DNA of 55,568 bases from Erysipelotrichaceae bacterium (GTDB lineage: Bacteria; Bacillota_I; Bacilli_A; Erysipelotrichales; Erysipelotrichaceae): assembly GCA_017533785.1 (NCBI GenBank), contig JAFWII010000031.1, positions 1 through 55,568 of the forward strand, read 5' to 3'. The notes under the pieces were generated by a model. It made no database searches. It had not been told where the DNA came from and saw only the letters and a list, made by a program, of their open reading frames with translations. Shown piece after piece: positions 43,925 to 53,204 of this stretch (its first letter is position 1; the number at the start of each line of letters is the position of its first letter). A program made the position numbers and the translations under genes.

Positions 43925-44095
43925 CGTTTTCGCAACTTCAGTATAGCACATTTTTTTAAAATGCAATACTTTTTTTGCGAAAACGCTTCCATCTCGAAAA
44001 AAATCTATCAAATTCTTCTTTTTGTCTTGTTTTTATGGAAAAAACCACGTATTCTTATCTTGATTGGTACACTAAACATGTACGTAAACGATTAC
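43925..44095. promoter_or_regulatory. LacI-type operators between lacI and the GH94 genes
   Basis: CGTTTTCGCAA (43925-43935) and TTGCGAAAACG (43975-43985) are perfect inverse copies 39 bp apart, flanking the likely lacI -10 box (minus strand TATACT, 43940-43945). A third site, CGTAAACGATTACG (44082-44095), is a near palindrome with central CG just before the GH94 start. A candidate GH94 promoter is TTGTTT (44027-44032), 17 bp, TATTCT (44050-44055). Confidence 0.6.
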
Positions 44096-44124
44096 GCAAA
44101 TATAAAGAACGACAGGAGCAAAAT

Positions 44125-46569
44125 ATGAAATACGGGCATTTTGACGATCTGAACAGGGAATATATCATTACGGATTACCGGACACCGCTGCCGTGGATCA
44201 ACTATCTGGGAAGCGACAGCTTCTTTACACTGCTTTCCAATACGGCAGGCGGCTACTGTTTCTATAAGGATGCCAGGCTCCGCCGCATCACCCGTTACCG
44301 CTACAACAACCTGCCGCTCGACCAGGACGGATTCCATCTATATATAAAGGATGGGGAGACGCTCTGGAACCCCGGCTGGCAGCCGGTCCAGACGGAACTC
44401 GACAGCTATATCTGCCGTCACGGCCTCGGCTATACCGTCATCGAGTCCTCCAAGAACAGCCTGCAGGCAAAGCAGGAATTCTTCGTTCCGAAGAAGGACA
44501 ACATCCTGCTGCAGCGCCTGACCCTGAAGAATGCGTCTTCCGAAGCGAAGACAGTGGATCTCTTCAGTTTCGTCGAATTCTGTCTCTGGGACGCGATGGA
44601 TGATTCTACCAACTTCCAGCGCAACTATTCGACCGGCGAAGTCGAAGTCGACGGCAGCCGGATCTACCATAAGACCGAATACCGCGAACGCCGCGACCAC
44701 TACGCCGTGTTCTATGCAAATAAAGAGGTCAGCGGTTTCGATACCGCCAGAGAAGCCTTCATGGGCACCTACGGCTCCCCGAAGGAACCGCAGGCGGTAA
44801 AGAACGGAAAATGCTCGAATTCGATCGCCCACGGCTGGCAGCCGGTCGGCGCGCATCACTTCCATCTCGAACTGCAGCCGGAAGAGAGCTTCGATGTGAT
44901 CTTCGGTCTCGGCTACCTTGAAGTACGGGGAGCGCTGAAATTCACCTCTCCGAACGTTATCAACAAATCTCCCGCCGATGAACTGATCAGCAGATATTCC
45001 CGAAACGATCAGTTCGATCAGGCTTTGAATGAGCTGCGTGCGTTCTGGAACACTCTCCTTTCCGGGTTCCAGATCCGCACTGGCAGCGAGAAACTCGACC
45101 GCATGGTCAACATCTGGAATGCCTACCAGTGCATGGTCACCTTCAATATGTCCCGTTCCGCGTCCTACTACGAATCCGGTATCGGCCGCGGCATGGGTTT
45201 CCGCGATTCCTGCCAGGATCTGCTGGGTTTCGTCCACATGATCCCCGCAAAGGCAAGGGAGCGCATCCTCGATATCGCCGCCACCCAGAAGGAAGACGGC
45301 GGCGCCTACCACCAGTACCAGCCTCTGACCAAGAAGGGCAACTCCGACATCGGCGGCGGCTTCAACGACGATCCGCTCTGGCTGATCGCCTGCACGGATG
45401 CCTATATCCGCGAGACCGGCGACTGGTCGATCCTTGATGAAGAAGTCCAGTTCGACAACCGCGAGGGAAGCGAAAAGCCGCTGCTGGAACACCTGCGCCG
45501 CAGTTTCCGCTACACACTGAAGAATCTCGGTCCGCACGCGCTGCCGCTGATCGGCCGGGCGGACTGGAACGACTGTCTGAACCTGAACTGCTTCTCCGAA
45601 CATCCGGGTGAATCCTTCCAGATCACCGGGCCTTCCGAAGGTCCGGTCGCGGAATCGGTCTTCATCGCCGGCATGTTCGTGAAATACGGCGCTGAATACG
45701 CTTCGATCCTGGAAAGACTCGGTCTGAACGATGAGGCAAAAGAAGCCCGTAAGGCGATCGAAGATATGAAGAAGGCTGTCTTAAAGGACGGCTGGGACGG
45801 CGAATGGTTCCTGCGTGCCTACGACGCCAACGGCGACAAGGTCGGTTCTCATGAAAATGCAGAAGGACAGATCTACATCGAGCCGCAGGGCATGTGCGTC
45901 ATGGCCGGTATCGGTGTCGAGACCGGCGAAGCCGAAAAGGCTCTCGAATCCGTCCGCCAGCGTCTGGAAACGAAGTACGGCATCGTGCTGCTGAATCCCG
46001 CCTATCAGACCTATCATCTGAATCTCGGCGAGATCTCCTCCTATCCTCCGGGATATAAGGAGAACGCCGGCATCTTCTGCCACAACAACCCCTGGGTCAT
46101 CTTTGCGGAGACAGTCGTCGGTCATGGCGACCGCGCCTTCGAACTCTACAAAAAGACCTGCCCGGCCTTCCTGGAAGAAATCTCGGAGATCCACCGCACC
46201 GAACCCTATGTCTACTGCCAGATGGTTGCCGGCAAAGACGCGCCGACCTTCGGCGAAGGCAAGAACTCCTGGCTGACCGGCACGGCCGCCTGGACCTTCA
46301 CCGTCGTGACGGAGGGCATCCTCGGCCTGCGCCCGGACTATGACGGACTGCTCGTCGATCCGTGCATCCCGAAGGATTCCGACGGCTTCAAAGCGGACCG
46401 CCGCTTCCGCGGAACGCTGCTCCATATCGATGTCCGCAACCCGGAACACATCGAGAAGGGCGTAAAAGAGCTCCGCGTCAGCGGAAAGCCCGTATCCGGA
46501 AACAAGATCTGCGTCAGCGGCGAGAGCGAGCTGAACGTGGAAGTCATAATGGGCAGAAAGACGAGCTGA
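44125..46569 (+). CDS. GH94 cellobiose phosphorylase
   Basis: Cellobiose phosphorylase splits cellobiose with phosphate into glucose 1-phosphate and glucose. The 814-residue protein starts [20 protein letters not shown], has [21 protein letters not shown], then the (alpha/alpha)6 catalytic part with [14 protein letters not shown] and the acid/base motif [14 protein letters not shown] (catalytic Asp about 483), and C-terminal [11 protein letters not shown]; length and blocks fit cellobiose phosphorylase itself. There is no signal peptide, so it acts in the cytoplasm. AGGAG precedes the ATG at 44125; the ORF back to 43975 covers operators and is rejected. Confidence 0.9.
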   Translation: MKYGHFDDLNREYIITDYRTPLPWINYLGSDSFFTLLSNTAGGYCFYKDARLRRITRYRYNNLPLDQDGFHLYIKDGETLWNPGWQPVQTELDSYICRHGLGYTVIESSKNSLQAKQEFFVPKKDNILLQRLTLKNASSEAKTVDLFSFVEFCLWDAMDDSTNFQRNYSTGEVEVDGSRIYHKTEYRERRDHYAVFYANKEVSGFDTAREAFMGTYGSPKEPQAVKNGKCSNSIAHGWQPVGAHHFHLELQPEESFDVIFGLGYLEVRGALKFTSPNVINKSPADELISRYSRNDQFDQALNELRAFWNTLLSGFQIRTGSEKLDRMVNIWNAYQCMVTFNMSRSASYYESGIGRGMGFRDSCQDLLGFVHMIPAKARERILDIAATQKEDGGAYHQYQPLTKKGNSDIGGGFNDDPLWLIACTDAYIRETGDWSILDEEVQFDNREGSEKPLLEHLRRSFRYTLKNLGPHALPLIGRADWNDCLNLNCFSEHPGESFQITGPSEGPVAESVFIAGMFVKYGAEYASILERLGLNDEAKEARKAIEDMKKAVLKDGWDGEWFLRAYDANGDKVGSHENAEGQIYIEPQGMCVMAGIGVETGEAEKALESVRQRLETKYGIVLLNPAYQTYHLNLGEISSYPPGYKENAGIFCHNNPWVIFAETVVGHGDRAFELYKKTCPAFLEEISEIHRTEPYVYCQMVAGKDAPTFGEGKNSWLTGTAAWTFTVVTEGILGLRPDYDGLLVDPCIPKDSDGFKADRRFRGTLLHIDVRNPEHIEKGVKELRVSGKPVSGNKICVSGESELNVEVIMGRKTS

Positions 46570-46600
46570 TCGTCTTTTCTGCATTTAAGGAGAAGTTACT

Positions 46601-49486
46601 ATGTTTTTTCAACATGAGACCGCAAGAAACACAGCGCACCGGCCACTGAACGATGCGGAAAAGATCTTTGCAGGAAAACTGCAGGGCAAAAGCGACGCCG
46701 TCTATCTCGACAGCTCCCGTGAACGGGTGTTTGCCGTCAGCGGACTGCCGTTTTCCGCCCCGGCAGCGGAATACCTCGCGGGTCTGTCCGGCCTGCAGGA
46801 GCTTTTTGCCGGGAACGGATCGCTGCTGCTGAAAAAAGACGGAGAACAGCTCCGTCTGTATAAAGAGGAAAACGAGACTGCGCTTACGCCCGCACAGCAG
46901 GAAGAACTGCGCAAAGCGCTCGGAAGAGTCCTGAACGCGCCGGGCGAACTCAATGAGAAAGGGGAATGGACCGTCGATCTGCAGACTGTTCCGGTCGGCA
47001 CCCACTATCCGGTCAACCTGCTTCTGGGAGACCGGGAGAACTACGAGGATCCGCTGCAGACGACTCCGAAAAGTGTCGTCGACGCGCTGGGACATGGTTC
47101 CTTCCGCTCCGCTCAGGAAAAACAGGTCCTGGCGACCCGTTACGTGCTTTCGCCGGAAGAGAACGGCGAGCCGTTCAACCGTCAGTTCTATCTGACCGAG
47201 AAGGGGAAGCAGATCTTTTATTCCGGCGACCCGGTGACCAATGTCGCTGAGGCAAAAGCCACCCACGGAAGCAACTATACGAAGATCGTTTACCGCACGG
47301 AGTGCGGCCTGAAGATCGAAAGAACGATCTGCCTGCTGCCGCAGCAGGAAGGAATGCCCTCCGCTGTCGAGGCACAGCGGATCGTGATTGCCAATGAGAG
47401 CGGAATGCCGCGCGAGCTGCGCATCGTAGCCACCGGCATGTTCGGGATCTCCGATCCCTCCACGATCAGCGGCGACATCGTCTATGCCAACGTCGTCGTC
47501 GAAAGCGAACTGTGCTCCTTTGAAGGGAAGCCGGTCGCGCTGAGCGCCCACCACAAACCGAAGGACTGCCAGATCGAGAAACGTTTCGCGATGCTGCTGT
47601 GCGACGGCGAGGGAATGGACGAGTATACGAGCAGTCTCTCTGCCTTCCTGGGCAAGGGGACGGTCGAACAGCCGGAGAACCTCGCCCGTCTGAACAACGC
47701 GCCGCTGCGCCGGGGCGCTGCCTTCTTCGCGATGGCGCGCACCCTGAAGCTGGAAGCCGGCGAGGCGAAGACCGTCGATACCTTTGCGGGCATGACCCTG
47801 AAGGACCATGATGCGAATACTGAATTCGATCTGGAACTCTGGACGCTGTACCGTTATTACCGTGATCCGCAGAATCTGGAAAAAACGTTCCGGAAGATCT
47901 GCGCGGATGCGGAAGCCTACCGCTCCTATCTGCAGCTGCGGACCGGAGACCGGGACCTCGATGCCTATGTATCTTATAACCTGCCTTTCCAGGTGCTGTA
48001 TCAGACCTATGTGTCCCGCTCCTTTGCCTGGACCCAGAAGTCTTACCGCGAGACCGGATTCCGTGAGATCCAGGATCTCTACGCATCGGTCTACTATCTC
48101 CATGCCCAGGGCAAGGATACGCTGATCAAACGGCTGCTGCGCTCCTGGATCGAGAACGTCTTCGGCATGGGTTATGCCTACCATAATTTCACCACCCGCG
48201 GCAAAGAGCCGGGCATGTGTTCGGATGACGCGCTCTGGCTCGTGCAGGCGGTCCACCGCTATGTCTATCTGAGCGGAGACCACGATTTCCTGAAACAGCG
48301 TTTTGCGATCGCCGGTTCCCAGCAGGACCGTCCGCTGATCGAGACGCTGAAGGCGATCATCACCTATTCCGGAAAGATCTCGGTCGGCAAGCACGGTCTG
48401 CCGCTGCTCGACCGGGCGGACTGGAACGATACGCTGCGCCTTGACAAGGGTGTACTCGAAGGACCGGAGAAGGAGGAGCTCTATCTCCACCAGCTGCAGA
48501 AAAACGGCCACGGCTTCGGCACGGCTTTCGAGAATGAGCAGAGTGAGAGCGTGATGAACGCCTTCCTGCTCGTGATCGCGGCAGAAGAGCTGAAGGATCT
48601 GGCGAAGCTCTGTGACGAGCCGGAGATCTGCGCATTCGCTGCCGCAACGGCGGAAGAAATGCGTGAAAACACCCGCAGATATGCCTGGAAACAGGATTAT
48701 TACGCCCGCTGTCTGCTGAATGACAGCAGGGAATACAAGTATCTCGGTTCGACCGGAGACCGTCTGTCCGCCGATCCCGCGATCGACGGCAGCTACTTCC
48801 TGAACTCCTTCAGCTGGAGCCTGCTGTCGGATACGGCAACGCCGGAACAGATAAGATCGATGCTTGATATCGTTGACAGATATTTAAAGACCGATGCCGG
48901 TCTGAAACTCTGCACGCTGGTCGAATATGACCGGCTGGGGATCACGACCGGAACTTCCTTCTACTTCCCGGGCGACCGCGAGAACGGCGGCGTCTTCAAG
49001 CACGCCGCGATGATGGCGACTGTCGCCTCGCTGCAGAAGGCGCGGACGCTGAAGGACAAAGAACTGGCCGGAAGACTGAAGGATCTCGCGTTCTTTATGA
49101 TCCGCCGGACCCTGCCGTATACAGCCATGGAGGATCCTTTCCGGCTGAAAGGCAATCCGCGTTTCTGCACCCAGTACAACAACTCCGAGACCGGGGAGAA
49201 TATCGGTCCGATCCTTTCCGGTACCGCTTCCTGGCTGACGCTGGCGCTTTATGAGGTCTGCGGCATCCGCTACGAAGACGGCGCCGTCTGCTTCGAACCG
49301 GTCTGTGACCGTCCGTATTTCGCGTATGTGCTGAAACCGGGAGAAACGGAGATCCGCGTCGAGATCGACGCTTCCAAAGATTACCGGCTGAATGAAAACA
49401 GCCATATCCTGCTGGACGGAGAGCCGCAGGAAACGGCCAGGGTCGTTCTGGACGGGCAGAAGCACGAACTGAAGATCACGCTGTAA
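46601..49486 (+). CDS. GH94-related phosphorylase, 1,2-beta-oligoglucan phosphorylase-like
   Basis: The 961-residue cytoplasmic protein has GH94-type features but is longer and different from its neighbour: YEDPLQTTPKSVVDALGHGS near 150, LYQTYVSRSFAWTQKSYRE and GFREIQDLYASVYY near 470-500, HNFTTRGKEPGMCSDDALW, and the catalytic motif LLDRADWNDTL (Asp about 610). From memory these blocks resemble 1,2-beta-oligoglucan (sophoro-oligosaccharide) phosphorylases such as Listeria Lin1839, but beta-1,3-glucan phosphorylases are alternatives. AAGGAG precedes the ATG, 31 bases after the first phosphorylase gene, so they are co-transcribed. Confidence 0.7.
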   Translation: MFFQHETARNTAHRPLNDAEKIFAGKLQGKSDAVYLDSSRERVFAVSGLPFSAPAAEYLAGLSGLQELFAGNGSLLLKKDGEQLRLYKEENETALTPAQQEELRKALGRVLNAPGELNEKGEWTVDLQTVPVGTHYPVNLLLGDRENYEDPLQTTPKSVVDALGHGSFRSAQEKQVLATRYVLSPEENGEPFNRQFYLTEKGKQIFYSGDPVTNVAEAKATHGSNYTKIVYRTECGLKIERTICLLPQQEGMPSAVEAQRIVIANESGMPRELRIVATGMFGISDPSTISGDIVYANVVVESELCSFEGKPVALSAHHKPKDCQIEKRFAMLLCDGEGMDEYTSSLSAFLGKGTVEQPENLARLNNAPLRRGAAFFAMARTLKLEAGEAKTVDTFAGMTLKDHDANTEFDLELWTLYRYYRDPQNLEKTFRKICADAEAYRSYLQLRTGDRDLDAYVSYNLPFQVLYQTYVSRSFAWTQKSYRETGFREIQDLYASVYYLHAQGKDTLIKRLLRSWIENVFGMGYAYHNFTTRGKEPGMCSDDALWLVQAVHRYVYLSGDHDFLKQRFAIAGSQQDRPLIETLKAIITYSGKISVGKHGLPLLDRADWNDTLRLDKGVLEGPEKEELYLHQLQKNGHGFGTAFENEQSESVMNAFLLVIAAEELKDLAKLCDEPEICAFAAATAEEMRENTRRYAWKQDYYARCLLNDSREYKYLGSTGDRLSADPAIDGSYFLNSFSWSLLSDTATPEQIRSMLDIVDRYLKTDAGLKLCTLVEYDRLGITTGTSFYFPGDRENGGVFKHAAMMATVASLQKARTLKDKELAGRLKDLAFFMIRRTLPYTAMEDPFRLKGNPRFCTQYNNSETGENIGPILSGTASWLTLALYEVCGIRYEDGAVCFEPVCDRPYFAYVLKPGETEIRVEIDASKDYRLNENSHILLDGEPQETARVVLDGQKHELKITL

Positions 49487-49508
49487 AAAAAGGCCTGCGG
49501 GCCTTTTT
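49487..49508. terminator. bidirectional terminator with UGCG tetraloop
   Basis: AAAAAGGCC (49487-49495), loop TGCG and GGCCTTTTT (49500-49508) lie between the convergent GH94 and DUF1294 genes. Confidence 0.88.
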
Positions 49509-49786
49509 CAGATCCTTCCGCTGAAACGGAGGTATAAGTATATCGCGATGGCTGTCTCTGCGAGAAAGATCAGCGGCAGCAGGATGCGGAAGAGCGGCTT
49601 GCGGGTCTTGTGCCGGAAGAGCCGGCTGCCCAGAAGGGCGCCGGCGATGCCGAATACCGCCGCGGTCAGCAGCATCTTCTCACTGATCCGCCAGCTCTCG
49701 TTCCTGGCCCGGTATTTGTCAAATCCGTACAGAAAAAAGCTGAACAGATTGAGGAGGAAGAGGATGGCGGGAAGATTTTTCAACAT
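49508..49786 (-). CDS. DUF1294 family membrane protein
   Basis: The 92-residue protein has the family pattern: an N-terminal membrane segment ending LYGFDKYRARNESWRISEKMLL, a GALLGSRLFRHKTRKPLFR motif and a last membrane segment. Function unknown. The ORF continues upstream to 49861, but I start at 49786 since homologues begin here and a TATAAT box (49793-49798, minus strand) ends just 6 bases before this ATG. No ribosome-binding site is visible, again suggesting a leaderless mRNA. Confidence 0.8.
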   Translation of the reverse strand: MLKNLPAILFLLNLFSFFLYGFDKYRARNESWRISEKMLLTAAVFGIAGALLGSRLFRHKTRKPLFRILLPLIFLAETAIAIYLYLRFSGRI

Positions 49787-49898
49787 AGACCCATTATAGA
49801 AGAAAGAAACGAAAAAGGGTGTATACTTATGGATATGATGCATTCGAGTACGGTAAAACACCGTTCAAACATAACCGAATGCCGGTAAAGGAGGAGAA

Positions 49899-50174
49899 AT
49901 GACAGGGGTGATACAGAAATTTCTGCTTCTTCTGACTATCCTCTGTCTGGGACTGAGCGCCTGGCTCTTTTTCCAGACAACGGCGGTCGTCAAAGAAACG
50001 GACGCGCTCCGGGCACAGGCGGCCGAATATCAGGAGCGTTATCAGAACAATGAGCAGCAGCTGCAGGATCTGCAGCAGCAGCTGAAAGACGTGGAAGCGG
50101 CGAATGCCGGCGCGCTTAAGGAGTACAGGATATGGGAACACGAGATCGAGAAAATCGAGCCGTATCTGCACTGA
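49899..50174 (+). CDS. small membrane-anchored coiled-coil protein
   Basis: The 91-residue protein has one N-terminal membrane helix (about 5-27) and then a long Gln/Glu/Leu-rich coiled coil (about 30-75, with YQNNEQQLQDLQQQLKDVE), in the style of septum-associated FtsL/FtsB-like proteins but without clear homology. AAAGGAGGAG precedes the ATG. It overlaps the polysaccharide deacetylase gene by 43 bases in another frame, so the two proteins are co-translated. That partner also has a membrane helix and a coiled coil, so they may interact (inference). Confidence 0.75.
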   Translation: MTGVIQKFLLLLTILCLGLSAWLFFQTTAVVKETDALRAQAAEYQERYQNNEQQLQDLQQQLKDVEAANAGALKEYRIWEHEIEKIEPYLH

Positions 50175-51037
50175 CCTGTCTGGCCGCGGTCATCGGGATC
50201 GCCACGCTGCTTTTCGTCTACCAGGGCTATCACCGTTCCCTGAATGAACAGGCGGAGCTCCGCCAGTGGCTGACCGGGACCGAAGAGTCTTTGGGGGTGC
50301 AGGAGGAACAGATCGCGGCGCTGAACGGGGAGATCGGCTCCTATGCCGACGTCGCGGAAAAGAATCGTCAGGAAAGAGAACTCTTCTACGCGAAAGCCAA
50401 GGAACTGGAAACGAAGGTCCTCAACGGCGAGAGCGACGTCAAGATCGCCTACCTGACCTTTGACGACGGTCCCTACTGGGACACCACCCACATCTTCCTG
50501 GATATCCTCGACGAATACGACATCAAGGCGACCTTCTTCTATCTGCTGAAGGAGGATCACGACGATATCTACCAGCGGGTCATCGACAGCGGTCATACGC
50601 TGGCGAACCACTCTGCCTCCCACAACCTTTACGGGAACGCGATCTACGCCTCTGTGGACACCTTCATCGGCGAGGTGGAGGAGAACCGGCAGTTCATTCA
50701 GGACAAGTTCGGCTATACGACCAACATCCTGCGCTTCCCGGGCGGCTCGCCCCAGGCGCGGGACCTGAAATGGCCGATCGTCGAAAGACTGCGCGAGATC
50801 GGCTACGGCTATGTGGACTGGGATACGACGACCGGCGACGGCAAGAACTCCGGTACGGTAGAGGAGTATATCCACGGCGTGCTCGACGTCAGCGCCGACT
50901 ACGATGTGATGGTCGTGCTGATGCACGACTACTCCGTCAATACCTACAAGGCGCTGCCGACGATCATCAACGGTCTGAAGGAACAGGGCTTCATCTTCCT
51001 GCCGCTGTTCTATGAAAGCGATAAGATCCTGAAATAA
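50132..51037 (+). CDS. membrane-anchored polysaccharide deacetylase
   Basis: The 301-residue protein has a membrane helix (about 12-32), a coiled-coil stalk (about 36-95) and a NodB-type deacetylase domain (about 100-301). Motif 1 is LTFDDGP with its catalytic Asp pair, motif 2 is NHSASH with metal-ligand His residues, and motif 3 is RFPGGS. The last motifs are WDTTTGDG and VVLMHDY. Such enzymes remove acetyl groups from peptidoglycan or other wall polymers outside the cell. AAGGAG 8 bases upstream supports the start inside the preceding gene. Confidence 0.92.
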   Translation: MGTRDRENRAVSALTCLAAVIGIATLLFVYQGYHRSLNEQAELRQWLTGTEESLGVQEEQIAALNGEIGSYADVAEKNRQERELFYAKAKELETKVLNGESDVKIAYLTFDDGPYWDTTHIFLDILDEYDIKATFFYLLKEDHDDIYQRVIDSGHTLANHSASHNLYGNAIYASVDTFIGEVEENRQFIQDKFGYTTNILRFPGGSPQARDLKWPIVERLREIGYGYVDWDTTTGDGKNSGTVEEYIHGVLDVSADYDVMVVLMHDYSVNTYKALPTIINGLKEQGFIFLPLFYESDKILK

Positions 51038-51040
51038 GAC

Positions 51041-51063
51041 AAACAGGCTGCGGCCTGTTTTGT
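51041..51063 (+). terminator. intrinsic terminator with UGCG tetraloop
   Basis: AAACAGGC (51041-51048), loop TGCG and GCCTGTTT (51053-51060), then TGTTTTG. Confidence 0.82.
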
Positions 51064-51082
51064 TTTGCATTCCGGCGTGATT

Positions 51083-51145
51083 TTGAAAATCATGAGCGGT
51101 CATGATAAGATTTGTATGCTTAACGGAAAGAAGGGCTCTTTCCGT
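51083..51145 (+). promoter_or_regulatory. argS promoter and leader hairpin
   Basis: TTGAAA (51083-51088), 17 bp and TAAGAT (51106-51111) with extended TGA make a good promoter. The leader then has the perfect 8-bp hairpin ACGGAAAG/CTTTCCGT (51123-51130, 51138-51145). No T-box consensus and no T-run are present. Confidence 0.65.
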
Positions 51146-51177
51146 GCTATGATAGATGAATAAAAAGAGGTATTCCT

Positions 51178-52842
51178 ATGAAGAAAATCGATGAGATCCT
51201 GGTACAAAAGATCGGCGAGGCCGTTCTTGAAAAATATGCGATCACCCCGGAAGAAGGGCAGATCATGGTCGAGATCCCGAAGGACAACACCAACGGTGAC
51301 TACTCCACCAATATCGCGATGCGTCTGACCAAGACACTGCGCAGACGCCCGCAGGAGATCGCGGCCGAGATCGTGGCGGCGCTGAAGGAAAAACTGCTGG
51401 AAGCCGAGTCCATCGAGATCGCCGGCCCGGGTTTCATCAATTTCTGGATGAAGAAGGACGCGCTCGCGAACGTCATCAATACCGTCCTGGAGCAGGGCGA
51501 TGACTTCGGCAAAAGCAATGCCGGCAAAGGCATCAAACTTCTTGAGGAATACGTCAGCGCCAATCCGACCGGCCCACTGCACTGCGGCCACGCCCGCGGC
51601 GCGGTCTGGGGCGACAGCTGTGTCCGCATCCTGAAAGCAGCCGGCTACGATCCGACCAGAGAGTACTACATCAACGACGCCGGCGCCCAGATCCACAACT
51701 TAGGTCTTTCGATCTACGCCCGCTACAAGGAACTCTTCGGACTCCCGTTCACGCTTCCGGAAGACGGCTACCACGGCGCCGACATCATCGAGACCGCTAA
51801 AGCGATCAGGGAAACCGACGGCGACAAATGGCTGAATGTCCCGGAGGATGAGGCAGTCGAAGCGCTGGCCAAGCTCGGACGCGACAACAAACTCGAGATC
51901 ATCAAGCAGGACCTGGAATACTACGGCTGCGCCTTCGATTCCTGGATCTCCGAAAAATGGATCACCGAGCAGGGCATGGTCGAACAGGTCGTCGAGAAGA
52001 TGCGCGAGATGGGCCTGCTCTATGAAGAGGGCGGCGCGATCTGGTTCAAGGCCTCTCTTTATGGCGACGAGAAGGACCGCGTCCTCAAGAAATCCGACGG
52101 CCACTACACCTACATGACCCCGGATATCGCCAACCATAAATACAAATACGACCGCGGCTACGAGGTTCTGGTCAATATCTGGGGCGCCGACCACCACGGC
52201 TACGTCCCGCGTATGAAGGCGGCGATGAAGGCGCTGGGCTACAATGCCGACAATCTTTACGTCGATCTCTGCCAGATGGTCCGCATGATCGAAAACGGCG
52301 AAGAGGTCAAGATGTCCAAGCGTACCGGCAACGCCATCACGCTGCGCGAGCTGATCGACGATATCGGCCTCGACGCGGCGAGATACTTCTTCCTTTCCAA
52401 GGCGCTGGACAGCCATCTCGATCTCGATCTGAACCTCGCCAGAAGCCAGACCAACGAGAACCCGGTCTACTATGTCCAGTATGCCTATGCCCGTATCTGC
52501 AGCGTTCTGCGCCAGGTCGGCAGGGCACCGGAGAAACTGGATTCCTATCAGCATCTGACCACCGTCAAGGAGACCGATCTTCTGAAGCACATCAACTCGC
52601 TGCCGGATGTGATCGCCGACGCGGCGGAGACCAGAAGCCCGAACAAGATCTGTAACTACGTCCAGAAACTGGCGGCTTACTTCCATTCCTTCTACGGCGC
52701 CTGCAAAATCAACGATCCGCAGAATCCGGAAGTTTCCGCGGAGAGACTGGCTCTGGTCGAAGCGACCCGGATCACTCTGAAGAACGCGCTTTACCTCCTG
52801 GGCGTTTCCGCACCGGAAAGAATGCAGAAGGACGAAGACTAA
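51178..52842 (+). CDS. argS: arginyl-tRNA synthetase
   Basis: ArgS charges tRNA-Arg. The 554-residue protein has the N-terminal Add1-type domain, the HIGH-type motif as HCGH in NPTGPLHCGHARG (about 124-136), the YYINDAGAQ block, a KMSKR motif (VKMSKRTGNAITL, about 378-390) and the C-terminal anticodon-binding domain ending in LLGVSAPERM. Length and order are normal. A weak AAAGAGG precedes the ATG. The gene is flanked by UGCG-loop terminators. Confidence 0.96.
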   Translation: MKKIDEILVQKIGEAVLEKYAITPEEGQIMVEIPKDNTNGDYSTNIAMRLTKTLRRRPQEIAAEIVAALKEKLLEAESIEIAGPGFINFWMKKDALANVINTVLEQGDDFGKSNAGKGIKLLEEYVSANPTGPLHCGHARGAVWGDSCVRILKAAGYDPTREYYINDAGAQIHNLGLSIYARYKELFGLPFTLPEDGYHGADIIETAKAIRETDGDKWLNVPEDEAVEALAKLGRDNKLEIIKQDLEYYGCAFDSWISEKWITEQGMVEQVVEKMREMGLLYEEGGAIWFKASLYGDEKDRVLKKSDGHYTYMTPDIANHKYKYDRGYEVLVNIWGADHHGYVPRMKAAMKALGYNADNLYVDLCQMVRMIENGEEVKMSKRTGNAITLRELIDDIGLDAARYFFLSKALDSHLDLDLNLARSQTNENPVYYVQYAYARICSVLRQVGRAPEKLDSYQHLTTVKETDLLKHINSLPDVIADAAETRSPNKICNYVQKLAAYFHSFYGACKINDPQNPEVSAERLALVEATRITLKNALYLLGVSAPERMQKDED

Positions 52843-52845
52843 AAC

Positions 52846-52871
52846 AAAAAGAGACTGCGGTCTCTTTTTTT
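52846..52871 (+). terminator. intrinsic terminator with UGCG tetraloop after argS
   Basis: AAAAAGAGAC (52846-52855), loop TGCG and GTCTCTTTTT (52860-52869), followed by TT. Confidence 0.88.
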
Positions 52872-52932
52872 GTCTGTCCCGGAAAAGCCGGGCGGATACG
52901 CTATAATAAAAAGGTAACCGGAGGTGTGGACT

Positions 52933-53202
52933 ATGAAAGCAGTGATCACTACCGTAGGCAAGGACCGCGTCGGCATCCTCGCGATGATGGCCAATGCCTG
53001 CGCTGATAATCAGATCAATATCCTGGACGTCTCCCAGACGATCCTGGACGGTATATTCACGATGACGATGGTCGTCGATACGGAAAAGCTGTCCGTACCG
53101 CTCGCCGATTTCGCGGCGTATCTGCAGCAGCTGGGCGAAAAGAACGGTCTTGTCATCCGCCTTATGAACAAAGAGATCTTCGACTCGATGCACCGGGTGT
53201 GA
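52933..53202 (+). CDS. ACT-domain protein (UPF0237 family)
   Basis: The 89-residue protein is a single ACT domain ([20 protein letters not shown]), a ligand-sensing fold usually binding amino acids. The family is regularly encoded just before a UPF0210 protein, as here, and the ligand is unknown. GGAGG (52920-52924) is well spaced from the ATG at 52933; a GTG at 52924 overlaps that site and is rejected. A TATAAT box lies at 52902-52907. It ends 2 bases before the next start. Confidence 0.9.
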   Translation: MKAVITTVGKDRVGILAMMANACADNQINILDVSQTILDGIFTMTMVVDTEKLSVPLADFAAYLQQLGEKNGLVIRLMNKEIFDSMHRV

Positions 53203-53204
53203 CT

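Noticed and set aside
46544..48511. 655-codon open frame on the minus strand opposite the second GH94 gene
   Set aside because: The plus-strand gene has a clear family match and ribosome-binding site; long antisense frames arise from its codon bias. Similar antisense frames at 44338-45603 and 51700-53193 are rejected for the same reason.
50050..50100. CAG/CTG-rich repeat
   Set aside because: It encodes the Gln/Leu pattern of a coiled coil and is not a true tandem DNA repeat.
51112..51177. T-box riboswitch before argS
   Set aside because: The leader is only about 65 bases and lacks the T-box consensus and an antiterminator/terminator pair.
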